Under the pieces are notes generated by a model. It made no database searches. It was given only the letters and a program-made list of their open reading frames with translations, and had not been told where the DNA came from. From assembly GCA_910578735.1 (NCBI GenBank), contig CAJTSQ010000019.1, forward strand, positions 3,858-42,760: DNA of 38,903 nucleotides. Reading direction: 5' to 3'. Positions 1-8,752 of the stretch are shown here, in pieces. The position numbers were made by a program, and so were the translations under genes. Source of the DNA: an uncultured Oscillospiraceae bacterium. Lineage in GTDB: Bacteria; Bacillota; Clostridia; Oscillospirales; Oscillospiraceae. Numbering within the stretch: position 1 is the first letter of the stretch; each line of letters starts with the position of its first letter.

Positions 1-12
1 AGCCCATAGAGC

Positions 13-31
13 GGGCGGCCACAGGCCGCCC
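13..31. repeat. GC-rich hairpin, dispersed repeat copy
   Basis: The arms GGGCGGCC and GGCCGCCC are separated by ACA, a perfect 8-bp inverted repeat. Very similar hairpins followed by CCCCTAC or CCCCTGC occur at 30069-30132 and about 11750-11790, so this is a copy of a dispersed intergenic repeat. The rest of the first 77 bases shows no gene; an upstream gene presumably ended before the window. Confidence 0.7.
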
Positions 32-77
32 CTGCACTTGTGAATACCGTTCAAAAGATTTAAAGAGAGTGATATTA

Positions 78-941
78 ATGGAATTTGTGATAATCTCCGG
101 CCTGTCCGGGGCGGGAAAAAGTAAGGCGGCCTCCTTTATGGAGGACATGGACTACTTCTGCGTGGACAATCTCCCCGCCCCCCTCATCCCCAAGTTCGCC
201 GAGCTGGGCATGGCGGGCTCCGGGGAGTACGACCGGGTGGCCCTGGTCACCGACGTCCGGGCGGGCCCCAGCTTCGACGGGCTGTTCCAGGCGCTGGATG
301 CCCTGGAGCAGATGAAGTGCGCCTACCGCATCCTCTTTATGGATGCCGCCGACGAAACCATCATCAAGCGCTACAAAGAGACCCGCCGCGCCCACCCCCT
401 GGCGGAGGATGCCGACAGTCTGGAGGGGGCTATTGCCCTGGAGCGGCAGATGCTGGCCCCCCTGCGTGACCGGGCGGACAAGATTGTAAACACCACCAAT
501 CTGTCCACCGCCAAGCTGAAAGGGGTGCTGCGGCAGATGTTCGGCCGGGCGGGCACCTCCGAGGGGCGGATGGAGGTGCGGGTGACCTCCTTCGGCTTCA
601 AGCACGGGGTGCCCATGGAGGCCGACCTGATTTTCGACGCCCGCTTCCTCCCCAACCCCTTCTACGTCACCGAGCTGCGCCCCCTCACCGGCCTGGATGC
701 CGGCGTGCGGGACTATGTATTCCAAAACGGCCAGGCGGAGGAGTTCCTCCGGCGGCTGTGGGAGCTGGTGAGCTGGCTGCTGCCCCGGTATGAGGAGGAG
801 GGCAAGACCTCTCTGGTCATCTCGGTAGGCTGCACCGGGGGGCACCACCGTTCTGTTGCCATCGCCCACGCTCTGGGAGAAAAAATCCGGGCCCAGGGCT
901 GGCCGGTGAACGAGAGCCACCGGGATATGGGGCGAACATGA
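78..941 (+). CDS. rapZ: RNase adapter protein RapZ (nucleotide-binding)
   Basis: A RapZ/YvcJ-family P-loop protein of 287 residues, close to the family's usual length. In Gram-negatives RapZ delivers a small RNA to RNase E; in Firmicutes the homologue YvcJ binds nucleotides and its role is less clear. The N-terminus has a Walker A motif GLSGAGKS, followed by VDNLP. The C-terminal half has TSFGFKHGVP, the D-ARFLPNPF segment and the signature GCTGGHHRSVAIA. I chose the ATG at 78 because AGAGAG lies 8 nt upstream; the GTG at 69 has no spacing for a ribosome binding site. It is the first gene of the conserved rapZ-yvcK-whiA cluster, 93 bp before yvcK. Confidence 0.95.
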   Translation: MEFVIISGLSGAGKSKAASFMEDMDYFCVDNLPAPLIPKFAELGMAGSGEYDRVALVTDVRAGPSFDGLFQALDALEQMKCAYRILFMDAADETIIKRYKETRRAHPLAEDADSLEGAIALERQMLAPLRDRADKIVNTTNLSTAKLKGVLRQMFGRAGTSEGRMEVRVTSFGFKHGVPMEADLIFDARFLPNPFYVTELRPLTGLDAGVRDYVFQNGQAEEFLRRLWELVSWLLPRYEEEGKTSLVISVGCTGGHHRSVAIAHALGEKIRAQGWPVNESHRDMGRT

Positions 942-953
942 TGCCGCCTGTGG

Positions 954-1013
954 GGCCCGGCGACCTCGGCGGGCCAATAGAGTGACAGCCTGACCCGCCC
1001 GGGTGGTCGGGTC
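954..1013. repeat. Two small GC-rich hairpins between rapZ and yvcK
   Basis: GGCCCG (954-959) pairs with CGGGCC (970-975), and GACCCG (992-997) with CGGGTC (1008-1013). The piece GGCGACCTCGGCGGGCC resembles the GACGACCTCGGCGCGCC piece at about 11712-11733, so this is probably another decayed copy of an intergenic repeat. Neither hairpin is followed by a T-run, so termination is unlikely. Confidence 0.5.
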
Positions 1014-1034
1014 CCACATGAAAAGGGGAATAAA

Positions 1035-2075
1035 ATGATGTCTGATTATCCCACCCACCAGCAGTGGGAGCGGGGCCCTAAGATCGTCGCCATCGGCGGC
1101 GGGACGGGCCTGTCCACCATGCTGCGGGGGCTGAAAAAATACACCCAGAACCTCACCGCCATCGTCACGGTGGCAGACGACGGCGGCGGCTCCGGGATGC
1201 TCCGCCAGGACCTGGGGATGCCCCCGCCGGGGGACATCCGCCACTGCATGGAGGCTCTGGCCAACACTGAGCCCATTATGGAGCGGCTGCTCACCTACCG
1301 CTTCACCGAGGGGTCGCTCTCGGGACAGTCCTTCGGAAACCTGATTCTGGCCGCTCTCAACGGGATCACCGGCTCCTTTGAGGCGGCGGTGGCCGAGATG
1401 AGCCACGTGCTGGCCATCACCGGCCAGGTGGTGCCGGTGACCAGCGCCGACGTCCAGCTGGAAGCCGTCTTTGAGAACGGGGCCAGAGTAATCGGCGAGT
1501 CTCAGATCGCCGCCTTTAAAAAGGAGCAGGACTGCCGCATCCACCATGTATCCCTCACCCCCGACCACCCCAGGGCCACCCCGGCGGCTCTGGAGGCAAT
1601 CGGCGAGGCCGACCTGATTCTGTTGGGGCCGGGGAGCCTGTACACCAGCGTCATCCCCAACCTGCTGGTGGAGGGGGTGGCCCAGGCCGTCGCCCAGGCG
1701 GATGCCCCCAAAATTTACATCTGCAACATCATGACCCAGGACGGCGAGACCGAGGGTTACACCGCCGCCGACCACCTGGAGGCCCTGCTGGTTCATGGCG
1801 CGCCGGGGCTGCTGGACCTGTGCTTGGCCAACTCCGCCCCGGTCCACCCCGGACTGCTGGAAAAGTATCGGGAGGAGGACGCCGTCCCTCTGACGGTGGA
1901 CCGGGAGCGCATCGCCCGGCTGGGGCTGGAGCTGGTGGAGCGGCCGGTGGCCTCGGAGGGGGGCGACTACGCCCGCCACGACCCGGACCGGCTGGCCCAA
2001 GCCATTCTGGAGGTTTACCGCCGGCGGGCGGTGCGTATCTTCCGGGGTGAGCGGCGCTATATTTTGGAGGAGTGA
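1035..2075 (+). CDS. yvcK: YvcK/CofD-like gluconeogenesis factor
   Basis: A 346-residue CofD-like Rossmann protein. B. subtilis YvcK is needed for growth on gluconeogenic carbon and for normal cell-wall synthesis, and binds UDP-sugars. The N-terminus shows KIVAIGGGTGLSTMLRGLKK, then VTVADDGGGSGMLR and PPPGDIRHC, the family's conserved nucleotide-sugar binding segments. GPGSLYTSVIPNLL and YICNIMTQDGETEGY follow in the middle. ATG 1035 is preceded by AAGGGGA; a second ATG follows at 1038. Its stop is two bases before the whiA start, so the two are translationally close. Confidence 0.95.
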   Translation: MMSDYPTHQQWERGPKIVAIGGGTGLSTMLRGLKKYTQNLTAIVTVADDGGGSGMLRQDLGMPPPGDIRHCMEALANTEPIMERLLTYRFTEGSLSGQSFGNLILAALNGITGSFEAAVAEMSHVLAITGQVVPVTSADVQLEAVFENGARVIGESQIAAFKKEQDCRIHHVSLTPDHPRATPAALEAIGEADLILLGPGSLYTSVIPNLLVEGVAQAVAQADAPKIYICNIMTQDGETEGYTAADHLEALLVHGAPGLLDLCLANSAPVHPGLLEKYREEDAVPLTVDRERIARLGLELVERPVASEGGDYARHDPDRLAQAILEVYRRRAVRIFRGERRYILEE

Positions 2076-2077
2076 CT

Positions 2078-2971
2078 ATGTCCTTTGCGGGAGACGTGAA
2101 AACTGAGCTGTGCCGCGCCCCCCTGAGCCGCAGGTGCTGTGCCCAGGCGGAGGCCTACGGCGCACTGCTCTACTGCAACACCTTTACCTCCGGCGAGGTC
2201 CGCATCGTCACCGAGAGCGAGGCCTTTGCCCAGCGGCTGCCCTCCCTGCTGAAGAAGGCCTTCCGCCTCACCTTCGACCGCCTGCCCGAGGGGGGCGGCA
2301 AGCAGGTCTTTGCCATCGACAGCCCGGCCAAGCTGGCGGCCATTCACCAGGCCTTCGGATCCGACCCCAGGGCGCTGGCCCTCCATCTGAACTTTGTCAT
2401 GGTGGAGGAGTCCTGCTGCCGGGCGGCCTTCCTCCGGGGGGCCTTTCTGGCCGGAGGGTCGGTCACCGACCCCCGGAAGGGCTACCATCTGGAGCTGGCC
2501 ACCTCCCACCACAGCGTAAGCCGGGAGGTGCTGGCCCTGATGCGGGAGCTGGACCAGGAGCCAAAGTCCGCCCAGCGCAAGGGAAATGCAGTGATTTACT
2601 TTAAGCAGAGCGAAAAAATCGAGGATTTCCTCACCTGCATCGGCGCGCCCCTGGCCGCCATGGAGGTGATGAACGCCAAACTGGAGCGGGACCTGCGGGG
2701 CAAGGTGAACCGCCGGGTGAACTGCGACGCCGCCAACCTGGACAAGGCGGTGGAGGCCGCTATGGCCCAGGTGGAGGCCATCCGCCGGCTGGAGAAGGCG
2801 GGGACCCTCATCACCCTGCCGGACAAGCTCCGGGAGGTGGCCGCCCTGCGCCTGGCCCACCCGGAGGACACCCTGGCCCAGCTGGCCCAGCGGTGCGACC
2901 CGCCCATCACCAAGTCGGCCCTCAACCACCGGCTGCGCAAGCTGGTGGAGCTGGGGAGGGCGGACTTATGA
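2078..2971 (+). CDS. whiA: DNA-binding protein WhiA
   Basis: WhiA combines a degenerate LAGLIDADG homing-endonuclease fold with a C-terminal helix-turn-helix. It is a sporulation regulator in Streptomyces and affects cell division and chromosome segregation in Bacillus. Visible here are SFAGDVKTELCR at the start, FLRGAFLAGGSVTDPRKGYHLE in the middle, NRRVNCDAANLDKAV, and the HTH segment ending in KSALNHRLRKL. Length is 297 residues, near the family norm. The ATG at 2078 is used rather than the GTG at 2072 because GGAGG ends 7 nt upstream. The stop overlaps the next gene as TTATGA. Confidence 0.95.
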   Translation: MSFAGDVKTELCRAPLSRRCCAQAEAYGALLYCNTFTSGEVRIVTESEAFAQRLPSLLKKAFRLTFDRLPEGGGKQVFAIDSPAKLAAIHQAFGSDPRALALHLNFVMVEESCCRAAFLRGAFLAGGSVTDPRKGYHLELATSHHSVSREVLALMRELDQEPKSAQRKGNAVIYFKQSEKIEDFLTCIGAPLAAMEVMNAKLERDLRGKVNRRVNCDAANLDKAVEAAMAQVEAIRRLEKAGTLITLPDKLREVAALRLAHPEDTLAQLAQRCDPPITKSALNHRLRKLVELGRADL

Positions 2972-3513
2972 CCTATGAATTGCAGCCCCTGCGGCTCCAG
3001 ACAGGGTGGACAGTTCAGTGGAACGACTTTACCGAATACGACATGGCTGTCCACGGGCCGGAGGACGAGGAACTGATTTTGAGCTTTGTCCGCGCCCTGG
3101 CGGATTACGAGCACATGTCCGGCCAGGTGGTAGCCACCCCGGAGATTCTGCGGGAGTGGATTTTTGAGAAAAAGACGGCGGAGGTCATCTTTGCAGAGGT
3201 GGAGGGAAAAGCGGTGGGCTACGCCCTGTTTTTCCACAACTTCTCCACCTTCCTGGGCCGGGCGGGGGTCTATCTGGAGGACCTGTTTGTCCTCCCCGAG
3301 GAGCGAGGCCGGGGCTGCGGCAAGGCCCTGTTCAAGGAGCTGGCCCGCATCACCGTGGAACGGGGCTGCGGCCGGCTGGAGTGGGCGTGCCTGGACTGGA
3401 ACCGGCCCTCCATCGACTTCTACACCAAGAAAATGCGCGCCGTCCCCATGGACGAGTGGACGGTGTACCGCCTGACCGGGGAGACCCTGGAGGAGGCTGC
3501 ACAGCCTGAGTAG
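2968..3513 (+). CDS. GNAT family N-acetyltransferase
   Basis: A 181-residue acetyl-CoA-dependent acetyltransferase, closest by eye to the diamine/spermidine acetyltransferase type. The GNAT core runs from about residue 75 to 165: EDLFVLPEERGRGCGKALFKEL is a clear acetyl-CoA binding motif A (R-G-x-G-x-G/A), followed by WACLDWNRPSIDFYTKKMRA (motif B). The first 45 residues are an extra segment outside the core. ATG 2968 overlaps the whiA stop (ATGA) and is preceded by GGGGAGGG. The substrate cannot be read from the sequence. Confidence 0.88.
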   Translation: MTYELQPLRLQTGWTVQWNDFTEYDMAVHGPEDEELILSFVRALADYEHMSGQVVATPEILREWIFEKKTAEVIFAEVEGKAVGYALFFHNFSTFLGRAGVYLEDLFVLPEERGRGCGKALFKELARITVERGCGRLEWACLDWNRPSIDFYTKKMRAVPMDEWTVYRLTGETLEEAAQPE

Positions 3514-3522
3514 GAGCGCCAA

Positions 3523-3665
3523 AAGGCCCCCTTGCCAAAGGGGGCTGGCACCGCCGCAGGCGGTGACTGGGGGATTCCGTCTATCAGAGATTTCTGTATT
3601 GCGGAATCCCTCCACCACCGGGCTTTGCCCGGCGGTCCCCCTCCCTTTAACAAGGGAGGCTTGCC
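3523..3665. repeat. Composite multi-hairpin intergenic repeat
   Basis: Five inverted repeats stand in a row: CCCCCTT/AAAGGGGG, CACCGCC/GGCGGTG, GGATTCC/GGAATCC with a long loop, CCGGGC/GCCCGG, and CCTCCCTT/AAGGGAGG. Units of this form are known from memory as dispersed non-coding elements in clostridial genomes of this group. It fills the gap before dnaE and creates a spurious in-frame extension of 58 codons before the true dnaE start. Confidence 0.65.
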
Positions 3666-3705
3666 GCCTGCGGGCGGGACGAGAGAGAAAGAGGAGGGAC
3701 CGACC

Positions 3706-6700
3706 ATGTCCTTTGTCCACTTACACCTACACACAGAATTTTCCCTTCTGGATGGCGCCTGCCGCATCAAAAAGCTGGTGGAGCGGGTGAAGGACCTGGG
3801 CCAGGAGGCGGTGGCCATCACCGACCACGGCTGCATGTATGGAGTGATCGACTTCTACCGGGCCTGCAAGGCGGCGGGGGTGAAGCCTGTCATCGGCTGC
3901 GAGGTCTATGTGGCCCCCCGGGGGCGCACCCGGTTCCAGAAGGTCCACGAGTTCGACTCCCGCTACAACCATCTGGTTCTGCTGTGCCGGAACGAGGAGG
4001 GCTACCGCAACCTCAGCTACATGGTGTCCAAGGGCTATCTGGAGGGCTTTTACATCAAGCCCCGAATCGACCTGGACCTGCTGCGGGAGCACACCGGGGG
4101 CCTGATCGCCTGTTCCGCCTGCATGTCCGGGGAGGTCTCCCGGCTGCTGCTGGCGGGGGACTACGACCAGGCCAAGGCGGTGGCCCTGGAAATGCGGGAG
4201 CTGTTCGGCGAGGATGGCTACTACCTGGAAATGCAGGACCACGGCATTAAGGCTCAAAAGCAGGTGAACGCCTCCCTGATCCGCCTGAGCGAGGAGACAG
4301 GCATCCCCCTCATCGCCACCAACGACGCCCACTACCTCCGCCGGGAGGACGCGGAGATGCAGGATATCCTCATGTGCATCCAGACGGGAAAGACCTTGGA
4401 CGAGCCCAACCGAATGCGCTTTGAGACCCGGGAATTCTTCGTCAAGTCAGAGGAGGAGATGGCCGCCCTTTTCCCCGATCACCCCGAGGCCATCGCCAAC
4501 ACGGCAAAAATCGCGGAATTGTGCAATGTGGACTTCGAGTTTGGCAAATACCACCTGCCGCTGTTTCAGCTGCCTGAGGGCTGGAGCGATGGAGAGGCCT
4601 ATTTCCGCAAGCTCTGCCTGGACGGCTTTGCCTGGCGCTACCCGAAGCAGCCCCCAGAGTACCTGAAGCAGTTGAACTACGAGATGGACATGATCCGCAA
4701 GATGGGCTTTGTGGACTACTTCCTCATTGTCTCCGACTTCATCGGCTACGCCAAGGGGAACGGCATCCCGGTGGGACCGGGCCGGGGCTCGGCGGCGGGG
4801 TCTATGGTGGCCTACTGCCTGAACATCACCAACGTGGACCCCATGGAGTACGGCCTGTACTTCGAGCGTTTCCTCAACCCGGAGCGGGTGTCCATGCCCG
4901 ATATCGACATCGACTTCTGTCCCCGCCGGCGGCAGGAGGTCATCGACTATGTAAAACGGAAATACGGCGAGGACCACGTGGCCCAGATTGTCACCTTCGG
5001 CACCATGGCGGCCCGGGGCTCCGTCCGGGACGTGGGCCGGGTGATGGGGGTGCCCTACGGCGAGGTGGATGCCCTGGCCAAGCTGATCCCCAGCGGCCCG
5101 GGGGCGCTGCACATCACCCTGGAGGACGCCCTGCGCCTGTCCAAGCAGCTGAAGGATGCCTACGACGAGAACCCCAACACCAAAAAGCTCATCGATACCG
5201 CTATGGCCATCGAGGGGATGCCCCGGAACACCTCCACCCACGCCGCCGGAGTGGTGATTACCCGCCGGCCGGTGGTGGACTACGTCCCCTTGGCTGCCAA
5301 CGACGGCCAGCCTGTCACCCAGTATGTCATGACCACCCTGGAGGAGCTGGGGCTTCTCAAAATGGACTTTCTGGGCCTGCGCAACCTCACCGTTCTGGAC
5401 GACGCGGCCAAGATGGTCCAGAAGCGGGAGCCGGACTTCTCCCTCAACGCCATTCCGGAAAACGACCCGGCCACCATGTCCATGCTGTCCGAGGGGAAGA
5501 CCTCCGGCGTGTTCCAGCTGGAGTCCGCCGGCATGACCGGGGTGTGCGTGGGTTTGAAGCCCAAGAGCATTGAGGACATCTGCGCGGTAATTGCCCTGTA
5601 CCGCCCCGGGCCTATGGACTCCATCCCCAAATTCCTGGCCTGCGCCCAGGACCCGGCCAAGGTGACCTATAAGGACCCCTCCCTGGTGCCTATCCTGTCT
5701 GGGACCTACGGCTGCATCGTCTATCAGGAGCAGGTAATCCGCATCTTCCAGGACCTGGCGGGCTACTCCCTGGGCCAGGCGGACATGGTGCGCCGGGCCA
5801 TGAGCAAGAAGAAGGTCAAGGAGATTGAGAAGGAGCGGGAGGCCTTCCTCCACGGCGACCCGGCCCGGAACATCCCCGGCTGCGTGGCCAACGGAGTGCC
5901 CGAGGGTGCGGCCCAGGACATCTACGACGAGATGTATGACTTCGCCGAGTACGCCTTCAATAAATCCCACTCCCTGGTCTACGCTATCGTGTGCTACCAG
6001 ACCGCCTGGTTTAAGTGCCACCACCCCAAGGAGTATATGGCCGCCCTGCTCACCTCGGTGCTGGACTCCACCGAGAAGGTGGCCGAGTACATTGCCGAGT
6101 GCCGGGACATGGGCATTCAGCTGCTGCCCCCCGATGTGAACCAGTCCGGGGCCGACTTCACCGTGGTGGAGGAGGGCATCCGCTTTGGCCTGGTGGCCCT
6201 GAAGGGGGTGGGCCGGAACTTTATCGCCAACCTGCTGGCCGAGCGGGAGAAAAACGGCCCCTTTGCAGGCTTTATGGACTTCTGCGACCGGCTCTTTGAC
6301 CAGGACATGAACCGGCGGATGCTGGAGAGCCTGATCAAAAGCGGAGCCTTTGACGCTATGGGCTGCCGCCGGTCTCAGCTGATGCAGGTGTATAGCCAGG
6401 TGCTGGACAGCATCGCCGCTGCCCGGAAGCGGAATGTGGAGGGCCAGCTGGACCTCTTTGGCCTGGGCGGGGGCGAGGAGGAGACCTCTCCTCTGCCCCG
6501 GATGGAGCTGCCCGACCTGCCTGAGTACACCCCTCAGGAACTGATGTCTATGGAGAAGGAGACCACCGGCCTCTACCTGTCCGGCCATCCCATGGACCAG
6601 TACCGGGAGTTGGTTAAGGGCTTTGGGGCGGTGACCATCGGCTCCATTCTAAGCGACTTTGCCCGGGAGGACGGCCCCAGAGAGTACCGGGACGACCAGC

Positions 6701-7176
6701 GGGTGTCCATCGCCGGGGTAATCGCCACCTACCGCACCCGCACCACCCGGAACAACACCCTGATGGCCTATGTGATGCTGGAGGATGACACCGCCACCAT
6801 GGAGCTGCTGTGCTTCTCCCGCACGCTGAACGAGAGCGGCAGCTTTATCCGGGAGAACAGCGCTATCCTGGCCACCGGCAAGATCTCCGTCCGGGACGAC
6901 AAGGAGCCCCAGCTGATGGTGGACACCATCCGGCCCCTGTCCAACCTGGAGGAGGCGGCCGGCGGGAACCAGACCCTCTATCTGCGCCTGCCCTCCCGGG
7001 AGGATCCCCGCCTGCGGAAGGTGCGGCTGACCCTGTCCTTCTTCCCGGGGGAGAGCCAGGTGGTGCTCTACTTTGAGGACTGTAAGAAGCGGGTGGGCTC
7101 CCGCTGTGAGATACACCCCGCCCTGGTCAAAGACCTGACCGAGCGGCTGGGGGAGGAAAATGTGGTGGTGAAATGA
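3706..7176 (+). CDS. dnaE: DNA polymerase III subunit alpha (DnaE)
   Basis: A replicative C-family polymerase of 1156 residues. The PHP domain starts at residue 1 with HLHTEFSLLDGA and AITDHG. The palm has GPGRGSAAGS and the catalytic PDIDIDFC. The finger region includes YGCIVYQEQVIRI and FNKSHS. A helix-hairpin-helix region, an OB-fold (about 985-1070) and a short tail follow. Start ATG 3706 has GAGGAGGGA 7 nt upstream; the reading frame is open further upstream only through the repeat at 3523-3665. This is the DnaE rather than the PolC form, since no exonuclease insert is seen. The stop overlaps the next start as ATGA. Confidence 0.97.
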   Translation: MSFVHLHLHTEFSLLDGACRIKKLVERVKDLGQEAVAITDHGCMYGVIDFYRACKAAGVKPVIGCEVYVAPRGRTRFQKVHEFDSRYNHLVLLCRNEEGYRNLSYMVSKGYLEGFYIKPRIDLDLLREHTGGLIACSACMSGEVSRLLLAGDYDQAKAVALEMRELFGEDGYYLEMQDHGIKAQKQVNASLIRLSEETGIPLIATNDAHYLRREDAEMQDILMCIQTGKTLDEPNRMRFETREFFVKSEEEMAALFPDHPEAIANTAKIAELCNVDFEFGKYHLPLFQLPEGWSDGEAYFRKLCLDGFAWRYPKQPPEYLKQLNYEMDMIRKMGFVDYFLIVSDFIGYAKGNGIPVGPGRGSAAGSMVAYCLNITNVDPMEYGLYFERFLNPERVSMPDIDIDFCPRRRQEVIDYVKRKYGEDHVAQIVTFGTMAARGSVRDVGRVMGVPYGEVDALAKLIPSGPGALHITLEDALRLSKQLKDAYDENPNTKKLIDTAMAIEGMPRNTSTHAAGVVITRRPVVDYVPLAANDGQPVTQYVMTTLEELGLLKMDFLGLRNLTVLDDAAKMVQKREPDFSLNAIPENDPATMSMLSEGKTSGVFQLESAGMTGVCVGLKPKSIEDICAVIALYRPGPMDSIPKFLACAQDPAKVTYKDPSLVPILSGTYGCIVYQEQVIRIFQDLAGYSLGQADMVRRAMSKKKVKEIEKEREAFLHGDPARNIPGCVANGVPEGAAQDIYDEMYDFAEYAFNKSHSLVYAIVCYQTAWFKCHHPKEYMAALLTSVLDSTEKVAEYIAECRDMGIQLLPPDVNQSGADFTVVEEGIRFGLVALKGVGRNFIANLLAEREKNGPFAGFMDFCDRLFDQDMNRRMLESLIKSGAFDAMGCRRSQLMQVYSQVLDSIAAARKRNVEGQLDLFGLGGGEEETSPLPRMELPDLPEYTPQELMSMEKETTGLYLSGHPMDQYRELVKGFGAVTIGSILSDFAREDGPREYRDDQRVSIAGVIATYRTRTTRNNTLMAYVMLEDDTATMELLCFSRTLNESGSFIRENSAILATGKISVRDDKEPQLMVDTIRPLSNLEEAAGGNQTLYLRLPSREDPRLRKVRLTLSFFPGESQVVLYFEDCKKRVGSRCEIHPALVKDLTERLGEENVVVK

Positions 7177-7886
7177 TCGACTATCTGCGCCAATTCAATA
7201 TGGCATCCGTCCTCCTGCGGCTGACGCTGGCGGTGGTGTGCGGCGGGCTGATCGGGGTGAACCGGGAGCACAAGCGGCGGCCGGCGGGCTTTCGCACCTA
7301 TATGATGGTGTGTATGGGGGCGGCCCTGTCCATGATTCTGGGCCAGTATGAGGACACCATGCTCCATACCCTGCTGTCCGGCGCCTTCGGGACGGTGGGC
7401 CAGCCCACCGACGTCACCCGCTTCGGGGCCCAGGTGATCAACGGTATCGGCTTTCTGGGCACCGGCACCATCCTCATCACCGAGCAGCGGGAGGTGAAGG
7501 GGCTTACCACCGCCGCCGGCCTGTGGGCCACGGCCTGCATGGGCCTGGCCATCGGGGCGGGGTTTTATGAGGGGGTGTTCCTCAGCTTTGTGTGCATTTT
7601 CCTGAGCATCAAGGTGCTGCCCTTTGTGGAGCTCTTTCTGCTGTCCCGGTCCCGGAACATGAACCTCTATGTGGAACTGACCTCTCTGGAGCGGCTGAAG
7701 GACTTTATTGCCCTGACGAAGGCCATCGGCATCCAGATTTTCGATGTGGAGCTGGACCGAAAGCGGGCGGCAGGCGGCGGTGTGGGGGTGGTCCTCTACC
7801 TCCACCTGCCCAAGAATCAGTCCCACACCAAGCTGCTGACCGACCTGTCCTACAGCCCGGACGTGCGGGCCATTGACGAGATATAA
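7173..7886 (+). CDS. MgtC/SapB family membrane protein (copy 1)
   Basis: 237 residues. MgtC-family proteins are inner-membrane factors linked to magnesium limitation and, in pathogens, to inhibition of the ATP synthase. The N-terminal half has several membrane segments with the family motifs GGLIGVNREHKRRPAGFRT, GAQVINGIGFLGTGTI and VKGLTTAAGLWATA. The C-terminal 80 residues (from about 158) form a soluble ACT-like domain. It overlaps the dnaE stop by 4 nt and is followed 12 nt later by a second copy, so both are probably co-transcribed with dnaE. Confidence 0.9.
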   Translation: MIDYLRQFNMASVLLRLTLAVVCGGLIGVNREHKRRPAGFRTYMMVCMGAALSMILGQYEDTMLHTLLSGAFGTVGQPTDVTRFGAQVINGIGFLGTGTILITEQREVKGLTTAAGLWATACMGLAIGAGFYEGVFLSFVCIFLSIKVLPFVELFLLSRSRNMNLYVELTSLERLKDFIALTKAIGIQIFDVELDRKRAAGGGVGVVLYLHLPKNQSHTKLLTDLSYSPDVRAIDEI

Positions 7887-7898
7887 GGAGGCGGAGCT

Positions 7899-8588
7899 AT
7901 GCTGCATTGTCTGGATTTTCTCCGGGGGATGGACCTGCTCAGTGTCACCGTCCGGGTACTGCTGGCGGTGGTGTGCGGCGGCATGATCGGCATAGAGCGG
8001 TCGGAGAAGCGGCGGCCCGCCGGCTTCCGCACCCATATTCTCATCTGCCTGGGGGCCGCCATGACCACCGCCACCAGCCAATATGTCTATGTGGTGCTGG
8101 GCCTGTACAGCGATGTGGCCCGGCTGGGGGCTCAGGTCATCGCCGGCATCAGCTTTATCGGCGCGGGGGCCATCATGATGACCAAGTGGCGCCGGGTCCG
8201 GGGCCTCACCACCGCCGCCGGGCTGTGGGTGGCGGCCATTGTGGGCCTGTGCTGCGGGGCGGGCTTCTACGAGGGGGCGGTGTACGGCACCGCTCTGGTG
8301 CTGGTGGCCGAGGTGTTTTTCTCCAAGCTGGAGTACCGCCTGCTCCGGGACAACCGGGAGGTCACCGTCTACGCGGAGTACGCCAGCCCCTCCTGCCTGG
8401 AGGAGATGGTGTCCCGGTGCCACATGCTGGGCGTCAAGATTGTGGATGTGGAAATCACGAAAAAAGGGGACGAGAGCGGAAATTCCTGCGCCGTTCTGGC
8501 CCTGCTCTCCCGCCAGGGGGCGGGAAAGGAGGATATCCTCCAGACCCTGGGCGGGGTGGAGGGGGTCCTCACCGTGGTGGAGACGTAA
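7899..8588 (+). CDS. MgtC/SapB family membrane protein (copy 2)
   Basis: 229 residues, a paralogue of the preceding gene. The same motifs appear: GGMIGIERSEKRRPAGFRTH, GAQVIAGISFIGAGAI and VRGLTTAAGLWVAA, then a C-terminal ACT-like domain from about residue 150 with VEITKKGDESG. AAGGAGGCGGAG precedes ATG 7899. Compared with copy 1 it lacks the insert between the second and third membrane segments, so the tandem pair is an old duplication. Function beyond family level is unknown. Confidence 0.9.
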   Translation: MLHCLDFLRGMDLLSVTVRVLLAVVCGGMIGIERSEKRRPAGFRTHILICLGAAMTTATSQYVYVVLGLYSDVARLGAQVIAGISFIGAGAIMMTKWRRVRGLTTAAGLWVAAIVGLCCGAGFYEGAVYGTALVLVAEVFFSKLEYRLLRDNREVTVYAEYASPSCLEEMVSRCHMLGVKIVDVEITKKGDESGNSCAVLALLSRQGAGKEDILQTLGGVEGVLTVVET

Positions 8589-8601
8589 GGGAAAGCCTTT
8601 A

Positions 8602-8630
8602 TTGCGGTTTCCGAAAGAATCTGCTATAAT
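8602..8630 (+). promoter_or_regulatory. Sigma-A type promoter for yjdF leader
   Basis: TTGCGG (8602-8607), a 17-nt spacer, and TATAAT (8625-8630) preceded by TGC, an extended -10 element. The expected start is near 8637, just before the structured leader. Confidence 0.8.
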
Positions 8631-8638
8631 ATCCCCCG

Positions 8639-8745
8639 CAGAGATAAAAACACAGGGCGGTTGGTAGTCCGTCCGCGGGCCGCGCTCCCGTCAGTAGCCT
8701 TCCCTCCCGGGTCGTCCCTTCTCTGACGCGAAAATCAGGGAGGAA
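8639..8745 (+). ncRNA. yjdF-motif riboswitch leader
   Basis: A leader of about 110 nt lies between a good promoter and a YjdF-family gene. It contains GGTAGTC and CAGTAGCC blocks and several GC-rich helices. yjdF-motif RNAs are known from Firmicutes upstream of this gene family and respond to azaaromatic compounds. CCTCCC at 8703-8708 can pair exactly with GGGAGG at 8738-8743, which is the ribosome binding site, so control is probably at translation. The identification rests mainly on the gene family and position; a covariance-model search would settle it. Confidence 0.72.
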
Positions 8746-8752
8746 ATTGAAT

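Noticed and set aside
75..2000. Long - strand open frame of 641 codons across rapZ and yvcK
   Set aside because: It runs antisense to two clearly conserved genes, has no recognisable motif and a biased His/Gly/Gln composition typical of shadow frames in GC-rich DNA.
4447..6588. Long - strand open frame of 713 codons inside dnaE
   Set aside because: Antisense shadow of dnaE; composition is typical of reverse frames, with no domain or ribosome binding site.
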